Source: Didymella arachidicola
Taxonomy: Eukaryota > Ascomycota > Dothideomycetes > Pleosporales > Didymellaceae
Reading direction: 5' to 3'
DNA length: 64,000 bases
Assembly: GCA_016630955.3 (NCBI GenBank)
Contig: CM049985.1
Location: forward strand, 3,100,001 to 3,164,000
In this document: in pieces, positions 34,976 through 44,592 of the stretch
How positions within the stretch are numbered: position 1 is the stretch's first letter
How the letters are laid out: each line of letters starts with the position of its first letter
The notes under the pieces: model-generated
Told to the model about the DNA's origin: nothing
What the model saw: the letters and a program-made list of their open reading frames with translations, nothing else
The model's database searches: none
Translations under genes and position numbers: made by a program

Positions 34976-36438
34976 ATGGCATCTTCATTTCATTCAGAGC
35001 GCGTAAGTAGAGCAGCAGGCGTCCCTTTCGCTCACATCACGACCGACGACCACAGCGCGACGCTCTGGGTCGTGACACTGCTTTCGACGATATACGCTGT
35101 TCTAGTGCTCTTAGTCCGATTAGGGTATACTAAACGGAGAGCATACGCACTTGACGATGTCATCGTCACCATAGCATATGTATGTATTGCAAAGCTCGTC
35201 CTAACCGATGATAACATCACTTGGTGCTGACCATTGTAAAGCTTCTTGCCTTCGGTATGTGGAGCTTGCTGTGGATATCTCTGAGAATCGGGCTTGGCAG
35301 ATCCTTCGAGATTCTTGATGATGCAGAAATAATGATGGTGCAACGGGTAAGCTGAGAGCTCCTCTTCAAAAACATGGCTCCTGGAGGAGATAATTTGCTG
35401 ATACGAAAGCCATTGACCAGTATTTTCGCACAAGTCGCATCCTACTTTTTATCGCTCTCGTTTTCTCTAAAAGCTCCATGCTCGTTCTTATCCGGGGCGT
35501 ATTCACGCAAAACTCCAAGGTATCCATCTTGGCTTTTGGAACTATCGCCATCGTTTCGATCTGGGGTTTTTTAGGCGTCGCAGCCATAACAGCTGGCTGT
35601 TCGGTCGAAGCAATAATACCAAAACGTGGCAATGAATACTGTACCGATTCAGTGAGTCAACTGTTCTGTTTGCTCCAGGTAGCCTCTTTTTCTCGGTGGG
35701 GCCGTGATGCGAATGGCAACCGACCAGAAGGACAGACACACTGACTTGCCAGATTCCATGGCTGAAAGCTGTAGTTGTCATCGACGTGGCCACCGAGCTG
35801 GCGACCATTTGCTTGCCTATCATAGGCTTCCATTCGTCCCCGATGGCGAAAGGACGAAAACTCATCGTTATTCTGGCCTTCTTAACAAGATTCCCGTAAG
35901 TGTGCCTACGAACTCCAAAAACGAACCGAATTACTAAGAACACTTGCAATATCACAGAAATATCTTGTTCGCTGTCAAACACGTCCTTGCCTACTCCAAA
36001 TTCGTGGAAGATCGCCAGCCAGCCCTAGCTATTGTCTCAACCGTCGTCTGGCAGAGCGTTCTCCTTTCCTATAATCTGATGTCCACAACAACTCCACTCC
36101 TCAAAGGCTTCACTCAAGGATTCATGACTGCTGGTATTGCTTTGGGATATTCGCGTGCAGGCACAATGACCGGGGGCAATGGGTCATCGGGCAGCTACCA
36201 GCTGCGATCGTTAAGGAGGACTGAATCGAGAGCGAACGTACCGAACGGCATGCCGCAAGATGTCACAAAGCCGCAGGTCTACGACACTTCGATTTTAGGG
36301 AACGCAGAACAGAAAGCCACAAGACTGAAGCCGTCATCAATAGACGACCTGCGACAATGCTACGAAAGTGCATCTATTGCTAGTCATGACTCTCGTCGAA
36401 TCATGATCACACGGGAGTGGAGGGTCTCCGGGACTTGA
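34976..36438 (+). CDS. fungal rhodopsin-domain integral membrane protein
   Basis: Five exons: 34976-35179, 35242-35346, 35421-35651, 35753-35895 and 35958-36438. The product is 387 aa with about seven hydrophobic helices. The spliced protein shows the order of the fungal rhodopsin domain (PF20684, as in Pth11-like proteins): YALDDVIVTIAY, then LLAFGMWSL, RILLFIALVFSKSSMLVLIR, IPWLKAVVVIDVATELATIC, and the final helix region ALAIVSTVVWQSVLLSYNLM with TTPLLKGFTQGF. The cytoplasmic tail is Ser/Thr-rich. There is no CFEM domain, so it belongs to the plain type. The ligand is unknown. The 101-nt third intron is the least certain; all others are 62-74 nt. It is divergent from the permease gene. Confidence 0.83.
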
Positions 36439-36711
36439 GCTGAGTAGAAGTGTCTTCGAGTCTATTATGATGAACACGTCTGGCAATCTCGTCAGTGTGA
36501 GGGTCTCATCCATCATGACGAAAACTGCTCGCCTTTCCTGGATCTGCGTCATACATCTAGAGGTGGCTTGTAGTGCTTGCTGCGTCTCGTCGTTCAGATG
36601 TGCTACTGTAGTGGCATCATCTGGATTTGACTTGTTCAGCGATCCTCTCGAAATCCTTGCTGCCATATCTAATGAGAAACGCTGATGGGAAATGTGAGCA
36701 AAAGCAAGCGT

Positions 36712-37117
36712 CTATAAGGCCAGCTCCAGGGAAAGCCTAAAAGTGGGAGCATATCGATTTATCCAGAGGGAATTGCCAACAGCGATGTCAAAGTTGCCTG
36801 GGGGTTGGTAATTTCGATGGCTGCAGCTTTGTTGATCGGAGGGCAGGAACCCAAACGATATCCATGCGTACGTGGTAGAGTAGGTGAAGCCGCAGCGTGC
36901 CCAGTGATTACGGATCCCACTGATCATGAGGATGAATGCTACCAAAGCTACGATTACTGAGATACCGGCTTTGACAAACCTGGTTTGCTCCCGCTCGATC
37001 ACAGTAGCAAACCCGATTTCCCAAACGAACGCAAAGAAATGCAGTGCCGAAATAAGAAAGCAGCACTGTGGCGTTGTTTCTGGAGTGTTTGGGAGAACGG
37101 AACCTGTATGTATCCAT
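36712..37117 (-). pseudogene. unresolved membrane-protein fragment
   Basis: An ATG at 37117 begins an open frame (DTYRFRSPKHSRNNATVLL) that soon loses coding character, while another minus frame (37065-36712) carries a clear hydrophobic, helix-like stretch (FVKAGISVIVALVAFILMIS) preceded by HFFAFVWEIGFATVIE and ends at 36712. I found no GT-AG pair that joins the two cleanly. It may be a small gene with an unusual intron or a decaying membrane-protein gene. The family is not recognised. Confidence 0.3.
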
Positions 37118-37492
37118 AATTGTGGTTGGCCTGCGTGCAGGAATGACGGTGTCAGTGCACTGTACGGTCTCGATCGTGTTTAGGTCGGGTTTGTTTATGG
37201 AAATCGTACAACTTGGTGTGTGAAGGAGGATCTTAAGGAAGATGTCGACGAGCTGGAAAAGAAGTCAGGCCGACGATAGATCCCTGCAGATGTGTGACCA
37301 ATGCGACAATGTGACGAAGAAAATAACGATAAGAATATGCTCATAGCTGTAACTGCACTTCATAACCGTATGGAAGATATAAACAAGAAACCAGGTTCCA
37401 CCTCAACACAAGCTTTCTTAAACGTACAAGTGCTCTAATGCTAATGACTGCATGATGACTCGAGCTCTCTTTCAAAAACGGCGAGAGCCACA

Positions 37493-39946
37493 CTAAGCTG
37501 AAGCGGCCTTCTTCTCAAGGAATGCAATAAACTCCTTGAGGTTGTACTCCTTCTCTGCATGGCTGGAAGGTACGGCTGAAGCAGAAGCCGAGGGTGTGAC
37601 AGCTTCAGGGGTAGCCGCAGCTTCAGGGGTAGTTGGAGTCGCAGGGGCGGTACCGTTGGCGACCTTGAAGGCGGCGATCTTCTTGGCGGCGTGCTCAGCG
37701 ACAACCATGATGATGGCCTGGGTGTTACCAGTGGGTAGGTCGGGGTGAATGGAAGCGTCCACGACGAAAAGGTTGTCAGTACCGTAGACCTTGGTGTCAG
37801 TATCGACGACGCTGGTGCCGTTGGTACGTCCATCGTCAGTACCCATCTTGGTGGTTCCGACCCAGTGATCACCAGATACGAGGCTGGTGGAGAGGATGGA
37901 CTCTGGAGTGGAGCCAGCATCGAGGGCCATCGTGGCATTGACAGTGCTGTTGCCCTGAGCAGTGATGTCCAACCACCACTGAATGAAACCGGAGAAAGTT
38001 TCCTTATCAATAGGATCGGCCAACCAAGGCTTGACGTTGAGAACGGTGTTGCCGCCAGCCGTGATGCCAAGCTCACCAGTAGAGGTGGATCCGTGGGTCA
38101 AGAAAGCCTTGACGGTGACGGTGCCGTTCTTCATAGAGCTAACGGTACCCTGGAGGTAGCGCTCCTTACCATCCGAGCCCTTAACAGATGTCCACAGGTG
38201 CATCCTTTGCGCGGCCTGGGTCAGAACACCAGATCCTTGCTTGTAGAGATCCACGTCGAATTCGTTGGGGCTGGAGGCAATGCCGTCGTAGTTATAAGCG
38301 GTGTAGTTTTCGGCGGTCTTGAACTGCAGAGGAGCTTGAGCGTGATCCTTGAGGCCGTGACCAACGGGAAGATCAATCCAATCGGCCTCTTCGGGAAGCT
38401 GAACACCGGTGGTACCACCCTGAACGATCTTCAGAGCATCAGACTTGCCGATACCAGAGTTCCACAGGATCCTAGGAGTAGAGAGAGCGCCACCAGCGAG
38501 AACGACTTTGCCACCTTGCTTCAGGTTGATGATCTGTTGGCTACCATCTGCGAGCTCAACAAGAACACCAGTAACGCTGCTGCCAGTGCGCTTGACCTGG
38601 ATGACCTTAGTCTCGAGCTTCAAAGTGAAGTTCTCGAGCGCTTGAGCGAAAGGCATGTAGGTCCTGGCAGGGCCGGCGCGAAGGTGGTTGCTGATAGACC
38701 AGGCCGGGCGAGAGTAGACCATGCGCTTCTCGTTGGGAGTCTTGATGGAGTCGAGTTCAGTCCAGCCTTGATCCTCCAAGTAAGCCGACACAGTGGTAAA
38801 GGCCATGTCGTCGTAGTGCTTGCCGTCATTTGAGGGCTGAGTGGTACCGGGGTTGCGGGTGTAGAGACGGTCTGCAGCTTCGCTCACATCGTCCCAGGAC
38901 CAGCCTGTGGGCCAGTTCTCGAAATCATGCTGAGGAGGGCGGATGAAGTTCTCTCCGTTGATGGAGCTGGAGCCTCCGAGAAGACAACCAGCCATGGAAG
39001 CAGTGTCGCTGCAAATCTTGGTGCCAGGGATACCAGACAAGCTGCTGCCAAGAGCCGGGATATCGTACGGAGTCAGTGTGTTGTTCCACTCCAGGCCCTC
39101 CTTAGAACCAAGAGCAACGGTATTGGCGGGACCACGCTCGATCAGAAGGACACTCAGTCCAGACTCCGCGATACGCTCAGCTGCGATGATACCAGCAGTA
39201 CCACCACCAGCAACAATGACATCGTAGGTTGAGTTCGAGGTTGTAGGTACAACGGACGTGCTATTACCGGCGGAGGGAGTAGTAGAGTTACCACCGGAGA
39301 TAGGAGCAGTAGCTGCAGATGCCCATGAAGCCCAGTTCTCATATTTGGCTGACTGAGCGGCGGCAGCTGGCTGACCGTAGAGACCGAAGCCAGCATCGTG
39401 GTATGGGAGTTCACTGCCAGGATCTGAAAGTGTGGTAGGGTTCGAGGATGAAAGGGCCCATCCGAGAACAGGGTTTGTATCGTTCTTAGCGAAGGTGGTA
39501 GTACCACCTACAATGCAGCCCTTGCACAGGAAGGTGTACGAAAAGTGAGTGCTGTTAACGAATGTTCCGTTAGCGATGGGCAGTGCGCTGACTGCGGTGG
39601 CGTCGTAAACCGGTGGGTTGGCATATGCGCCTGCAATACGGAAAGTGCTGACCACCTCCTTGCCGTTGGCCCAAGCTACAAGCAAGAGGTGGTTGAGCAT
39701 GCCACCGCCCAGTGAAACAGCTCCCCATGCTCCTTTATCGGTTATCTTAACGACAAGCTGACCAATGAAGTCCGACTCGACTGTCTCGGGGAGAGCAACA
39801 CCAACGCTGATTCCGTCATTTGTGAGCTGCTGGAAGTCGATACCGCTGTTAGGATCTGTATACGCGACTGGTGTGGTTGACAACGCAGTCGCTGTACGGA
39901 AGAGCCCGAGAAGGGCCACTGTCGAACCGATGATTGTAGAACGCAT
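37493..39946 (-). CDS. cdh: cellobiose dehydrogenase
   Basis: Single exon, 817 aa from the ATG at 39946, which is followed by a signal peptide (residues 1-22). I prefer it to the in-frame ATG at 40018 because that would bury the signal. The N-terminal cytochrome domain has the two expected heme-b ligands, Met83 (GGMLNHLLLVAW) and His183 (PYHDAGFGLYG). A Ser/Thr-rich linker leads to the GMC flavodehydrogenase, with the FAD loop AGGGTAG near 247, the GGSSSINGENFIRPP signature, and near the C-terminus the catalytic His (GDHWVGTTKMG) and Asn (DLPTGNTQA). No cellulose-binding CBM1 follows; the tail is Ala/Pro/Thr-rich. The enzyme is secreted, oxidises cellobiose and longer cellodextrins, and passes electrons through its heme to lytic polysaccharide monooxygenases, one of which lies at 23102. 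Confidence 0.95.
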   Translation of the reverse strand: MRSTIIGSTVALLGLFRTATALSTTPVAYTDPNSGIDFQQLTNDGISVGVALPETVESDFIGQLVVKITDKGAWGAVSLGGGMLNHLLLVAWANGKEVVSTFRIAGAYANPPVYDATAVSALPIANGTFVNSTHFSYTFLCKGCIVGGTTTFAKNDTNPVLGWALSSSNPTTLSDPGSELPYHDAGFGLYGQPAAAAQSAKYENWASWASAATAPISGGNSTTPSAGNSTSVVPTTSNSTYDVIVAGGGTAGIIAAERIAESGLSVLLIERGPANTVALGSKEGLEWNNTLTPYDIPALGSSLSGIPGTKICSDTASMAGCLLGGSSSINGENFIRPPQHDFENWPTGWSWDDVSEAADRLYTRNPGTTQPSNDGKHYDDMAFTTVSAYLEDQGWTELDSIKTPNEKRMVYSRPAWSISNHLRAGPARTYMPFAQALENFTLKLETKVIQVKRTGSSVTGVLVELADGSQQIINLKQGGKVVLAGGALSTPRILWNSGIGKSDALKIVQGGTTGVQLPEEADWIDLPVGHGLKDHAQAPLQFKTAENYTAYNYDGIASSPNEFDVDLYKQGSGVLTQAAQRMHLWTSVKGSDGKERYLQGTVSSMKNGTVTVKAFLTHGSTSTGELGITAGGNTVLNVKPWLADPIDKETFSGFIQWWLDITAQGNSTVNATMALDAGSTPESILSTSLVSGDHWVGTTKMGTDDGRTNGTSVVDTDTKVYGTDNLFVVDASIHPDLPTGNTQAIIMVVAEHAAKKIAAFKVANGTAPATPTTPEAAATPEAVTPSASASAVPSSHAEKEYNLKEFIAFLEKKAASA

Positions 39947-40056
39947 GTTGATGTTTTTGTGGCGTGACTTGATGCTTGTTGTATGAAGGTTTCGGGGATG
40001 GAGAATCGAATTTGACAAAGCTCGACTCTGTCACGTCGGAATGGAAGAAAGAGTGT

Positions 40057-40076
40057 GAATGAATGAATGAATGAAT
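40057..40076. repeat. GAAT tetranucleotide microsatellite
   Basis: Five tandem GAAT units, 111-130 bases upstream of the cellobiose dehydrogenase ATG, in its probable 5' leader. Length variation here could alter the leader. Confidence 0.85.
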
Positions 40077-41514
40077 GTACAGCCTCTGGCCGGGAACGAA
40101 TGTATGCACCGAACTTGCGATGACTTGAAAGAATGGAATGCAGCTTAAGGAAGTGCTACCAAAGAAAAGAGAATCTACCAAGAGACGAGGCGTGGCGTCA
40201 AGATATACCTACCATATTCTGGGTCATATGCGTCCCGACCAGTATGCGATTAGACTGCCAACTTCCATGCTGCCGCAATCCGCGCACGCACTAGCCTGAC
40301 TATTTCGGAGGTATATATCTGACGCAAACTAGCGGGCAGACGGCAATCCTGGATGCTGGGTAGCGAACCCTCTCCACATTAAGAACTTCTTCTCCATACC
40401 ACACTGACAGGCATCAGCCTGCTTTATGAGCGTATTTCGGTTCATGCGCAGCCTTGTTTTCCGCGGGCAGTGTTGGGCAGTGTGGTTACCCTCTCACTTA
40501 TGAGCCTCAAGACACCATTCTTCATCGTTCGCACACAACATTGCGTTTCGTTTCGTTCTGTTTCCCGATGTCTTTGCGCCACGCTCCGTGCCACACGGAT
40601 CACCTGGCTGTTGACGTTATGCGTGGTCCAAGTGTCGCGGCGAGTTGCATGTTTCGAGGGTCCGAGAGGGGAAGCAAACGGTCGGAGGTTGGTGCCGTCG
40701 GCGACGGTGATTGGTGGAAGTTCTGAGGAATCTCAGTCGCTGCATTGCCCCTGCCATCAAACCCACACAAGCTCAAACAAGCTCCACGGCGTGATAGGAA
40801 ATGCGCCGCCTCCTATTCGCTTGCTGCTTGACAGGATGCAGAGGAACGCCCCGTCATCTCTCGTCGAAACAGGCGCGTAAATTGCGGCTCAAGTGAGAAT
40901 CCTGGCGGCGCACGATGCAGGCGCCTTTCCCGAGGTCTGGCCAAGCACAGACACGAACATGACATAAGGTCTACATTACTTATTTTGACAGTAGGCATTG
41001 TTTCCGCCTGTCAAGTATTGGCTGCAGCATGGAACACCGTGACTCTTTCAATTTGGAGATGAGCTTGATCAAAGCATCAACAACTCAAGAGCCGTACTGG
41101 CAGAAGCCTCCGTCGCTTGGTTATTTTCAGATCGCTACATCGTCAGACGATACTAGCTCGGCGAACTCGCCCAGCTCCTATCTTACGAAGAAGCTCAATT
41201 TTTATAAGGAATCACCCTCTATTACACACGTTATAGCAATAGCACATCTATCTAATTCATAAGAAAATATCGAAATAACAGGAGATATTCTGTCTACGTT
41301 ACTTTATGATTCTATTAAAAGGAATGCATTGTAGTGTTAAACTGCTACAAGCACAAGTAATACGCTTGTTAGGATGTTCCCGCGAGTGATCGCTCAAAAC
41401 AAAACCCCGAGCATCTTCGCACAAAGTAAACTTCCAGCACTTAACCATCTACCGTTCATTATTAATCCGACTCTAATACACGCTCTTCACCAGCACCCCC
41501 AACAGCACCCCCTT

Positions 41515-41845
41515 CTAACGCGCCCAAGCATTCCCCCTCCTCCTACACGCCCCACAGCGCTCATCCGCAACACGCCTATCCCCCGACACTTCCGGATCCC
41601 ACATGAAGTATATCTGGTCGCCGTCCTGCGCCGAGGCGACGACTTCAGCGTAAGTGGGTGTCCTAGTGTCGGCGTCGGAACAGTGGGCGTGGCGTCGCTG
41701 ACTCCGGGAACACCCAGCGGTGCGCTTCTGGAAGTAGCCGTGCTGGAAGAAGCCTTCGGGATTTGGTGCGGAAGCGGCGAGGGCCGAGGGCGGGGTCGTG
41801 GGTGGACGCGCATTTGGGGGATGTGATCCATTGCTTGTAACACAT
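41515..41845 (-). CDS. doubtful small Cys-containing protein
   Basis: A GC-rich patch open in several frames. One minus frame ends at 41515 with a protein-like segment (DQIYFMWDPEVSGDRRVADE then RCGACRRRGNAWAR) but has no usable ATG. Another minus frame has an ATG at 41845 (MCYKQWITSPKCAS). The Cys pattern recalls small fungal Cys-rich proteins that begin MCYK, but I found no splice that joins the two parts. It may be a real gene with an odd intron, a frameshifted relic, or chance. Confidence 0.25.
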
Positions 41846-42379
41846 GATGTTTTGACTTGGGCTGTTGTTTATGTTGTTGGGTTAGTATCGTTGTGTGTTC
41901 TGTTTGTGCTCGATCGCTTGGTGTTGTGAGTATTGAGGCTCGTGCAGTGTAAGACTCGAGGGGTCTTGAGTAGAAGTAGAGCATGATGGTCAATAGCTGG
42001 TATTCAAAGGTGAGAATGAAGTGTAGGTGTCACAACAGACCATTGACTTGGAGAAGATTTCTTGTCACCAATGTACCTGAACACCACAACACGGTAAGCC
42101 TCATGCTCGTGATCATTGACAGCTCACGCCGCGGCCATCAATGATTGGCGCTACGTTCAAGTGGTGGAAAGGATCATGCGGAAAGCCTGTAAGACTTAGA
42201 GGAACCTTTGCGTCCCTGCATGCAGCGATTTGAGTTGTCAATCGCACGTAAGAGCGGAGTGGGATCGAGTGGATGTTTAGAGTGGATAATATTAACGTAG
42301 TATAAGCTGTCAAAGTCAGATTGATGAGTCACGAAAGGGCGAAAGGTCTCTCAAACTCACTTGTATATGCAAATTATGC

Positions 42380-43437
42380 TCAAAGCTCTTTCAGCTTACC
42401 AGCCTGGCTCTCTTCCTGCCTCAACTCCTTGGCACCAATGACGGGACGGCCCTCGACCGCCTTCTCGCCGCCAATCAGCTTAAAGCCATTGTAGAACAAC
42501 CACTCAGTAGCGTGCTCAACAGGCTCATCGAACATGTACGGCAAGAACGGAACGGCTGCAAGACCGAGCTACAACCAATTAGCGAATCCAGGAGAAAATG
42601 CAAAAGATGGACTTACGCCGATGGGACCCCATGTCCTCAACGTCTTGTTCTTCGCATCCTTCAGTGCGCGGCCAGAGTACCTGACAATACTGTGGATCGT
42701 GAAGGCAGGCAGACCCATTGACGCAACAGCTTGGAAGATGGCTCTCTGCGCCATAACCGCCCTATAGTCCTCAATGGCGGGGATCCTCCCTGGTATGACT
42801 TCCCCGCCAGTTAACACACTTCCCTGACCACCGAGCTTGATGCCCTCAGTACTTGTAGCCTTGTGAGCAAGCTGCTGCACCTGGTTCACTACGCCCGTGG
42901 CACGTCCGGTGGCTGCCATGTCTCTGTTCTCCTTCTCGTCCTTGTTGATCTGTGTAGGGCCATCGAGGTACTTCTCTGGATGCAGGGTCTTCTGGTTGCG
43001 GACGTATGCCTTGTAGCCTTCGTGCGCAACATCACCGGTCAGGTAGAGCCACGAGACGGCGTATGCACCCTTGACGAGGTATGGGTGGGCGATTGGCCGG
43101 AACGATTCGCCAATGTCTGATGTGTATGCGACATAGCGGTGGGCTGAGAGCATGATAGTGCGGATTCGGGTCGCGTAGGCGGCATAACGGATGGACGTGT
43201 CGGTGGTATCTTCGGCTCTATGTTGCGTGAGTGGTGTTGCGAGAGCATAGCATCGTGTGGGTTGTACCTTCCGTCCGAGATCGTCTCCCACATCTTCTCA
43301 TCATCGTCGAGCACAGTCTGGATATCCTTCGGTAGCTGCTTGCGCGGTGGAGGGATGGAGAAGTCAGGTCGCGCCTCCTTGCGTATGCGCTCCACGCCGT
43401 CCACCTCTTCGATCACAGGCTTATCGTCCTTTGCCAT
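42380..43437 (-). CDS. MTP18: mitochondrial fission process protein (MTP18/MTFP1)
   Basis: Exons 43437-43268, 43217-42617 and 42568-42380; introns of 50 and 48 nt. The product is 319 aa. Landmarks of the Mtp18 family are SIRYAAYATRIRTIMLSAHR, the SDIGESFRP motif, HPYLVKGAYAVSWLYLTGDV, and near the end FTIHSIVRYSGRALK. The last splice gives TWGPIGLGLAAVPFLPYMFD followed by EPVEHA, the conserved C-terminal block. Mtp18 sits in the inner mitochondrial membrane and is needed for normal fission. It is longer than animal homologues, with extra N- and C-terminal charged stretches, which is usual in fungi. It shares its promoter region with the divergent gene for ATP synthase subunit k. Confidence 0.92.
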
Positions 43438-43766
43438 TGTTGCTAGAGCTTTTCCGACACGGTGCTTCTTTTAGTCTTGACCAAAGAAAGAGAGAAACAG
43501 GAAACGAAGCGAAAAGCAACTTGCTCGCGTGCAATTGTAGCAGCCTACTTCACCATGTAGTAGCTCCGACGTCATCCGTCCAAGCTCCTCTTTCCTCCGA
43601 GGTCGTTCGCGACCGCCACCAGCCACCAGCCACAGCGTGGCGCCCGCCAAGCCTCACTCGTTGAGTCCGTCCACAACTATCCACCATCAACAGCTCCACG
43701 ACCTCCATCCATTGCGCCCCCATCACCCTTCGCCCAACCCCGAAACCAAATCCCTCCACCGCCAAA
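43438..43766. promoter_or_regulatory. shared promoter of MTP18 and ATP19 (divergent)
   Basis: Only 329 bases separate the two ATGs of these divergent nuclear genes for mitochondrial inner-membrane proteins. The stretch is C-rich with CCACC/CCACG runs on the ATP19 side. Shared control is inferred from spacing and function. Confidence 0.6.
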
Positions 43767-44273
43767 ATGGTTGCTATGTATACTATCGCCGGCCGCCAGG
43801 TCGGATCGCACGTCGTACGTGACCCCCGAGCAGCTCCGCGAAAAGTTCGCTGCACCACCGCAACAGCATCTCCGGGCGCCCAAAGCGCCTCGAAACAATT
43901 AGCCCAGCGATTTCCTCGCCTGACGTCTGCGCCTGGAGATGTAATTGCGCGGGCTGTGACCGGACACGCGGGAGTAACCAACGACAACAGCTAACGAGTC
44001 TCCAGCTCGCGATCGCTACCCTCGCAACCACCTTTTCCATCGCTGCCTTCTCCCTCTCCGGCGGCGACAAGGTCGACAAGACTCAGCCTCCGATCAACGC
44101 TAAGAGCAAGGACGAGGAGAGCTTCGTCAAGTAAGGCGCCCCGGCCACGTGCACTACAGCATTACGGATCAACCCTGCTGGATGCTAGGTCGAAGTTTGT
44201 ATAGAGAAAACCGCTGACAGAGCATAGGAACTTTGTCCAGAAAGCCGAGGAGAAGGCCACCGGAAAGCACTAG
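43767..44273 (+). CDS. ATP19: ATP synthase subunit k (Atp19)
   Basis: Exons 43767-43814, 44006-44130 and 44228-44273; introns of 191 and 97 nt. The product is only 72 aa, too short to stand out as an open frame. It begins MVAMYTIAGRQVGSHV, then LAIATLATTFSIAAFSLSGG gives a single membrane helix, and PPINAKSKDEESFVKNFVQK with a short basic end. This is the standard layout of subunit k, a dimer-associated subunit of the mitochondrial F1Fo ATP synthase. The GRQVGSHVLA joint and the DEExFVKxF motif are restored only by splicing, which supports both introns. It lies tail to tail with the Pcs1 gene. Confidence 0.9.
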
Positions 44274-44592
44274 ACGTGTGCCACGGTCGATGAGGGGTGA
44301 GGAAGCATGAGTGTAGATACAGCAGTAATGTACCAACAAAGAGCATTGCAATGCAGAATGAGCATTACTCTCTGGTTGATGAGATTAATTGAGTCACTCG
44401 AACACGATGCATACGATGCTTCACAGCACGATTAAAGACTTAGACGCAGACCCAAGGTAACGCGACCGAAGGACAAAATAAGTACAGTCCTCACCAGTAC
44501 CCACGCGCCAACACACGCCATATGCCACATAACCCAGCACACCCAAGCGCCCGCTAAACAACATTAAATCCACACAATCCCACACCACTCAC

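Larger units (their letters stand above)
39947..42379. other. intergenic with CDH promoter and one doubtful locus
   Basis: 2.4 kb. The first part is the cellobiose dehydrogenase leader and promoter, including a GAAT repeat and a GGTATATATC TATA-like box near 40307. A doubtful small gene lies at 41515-41845. The rest is AT-richer and without coding signal. Confidence 0.5.

Noticed and set aside
37745..38833. 362-codon plus-strand frame opposite cellobiose dehydrogenase
   Set aside because: Antisense shadow of a strongly codon-biased gene; no domain.
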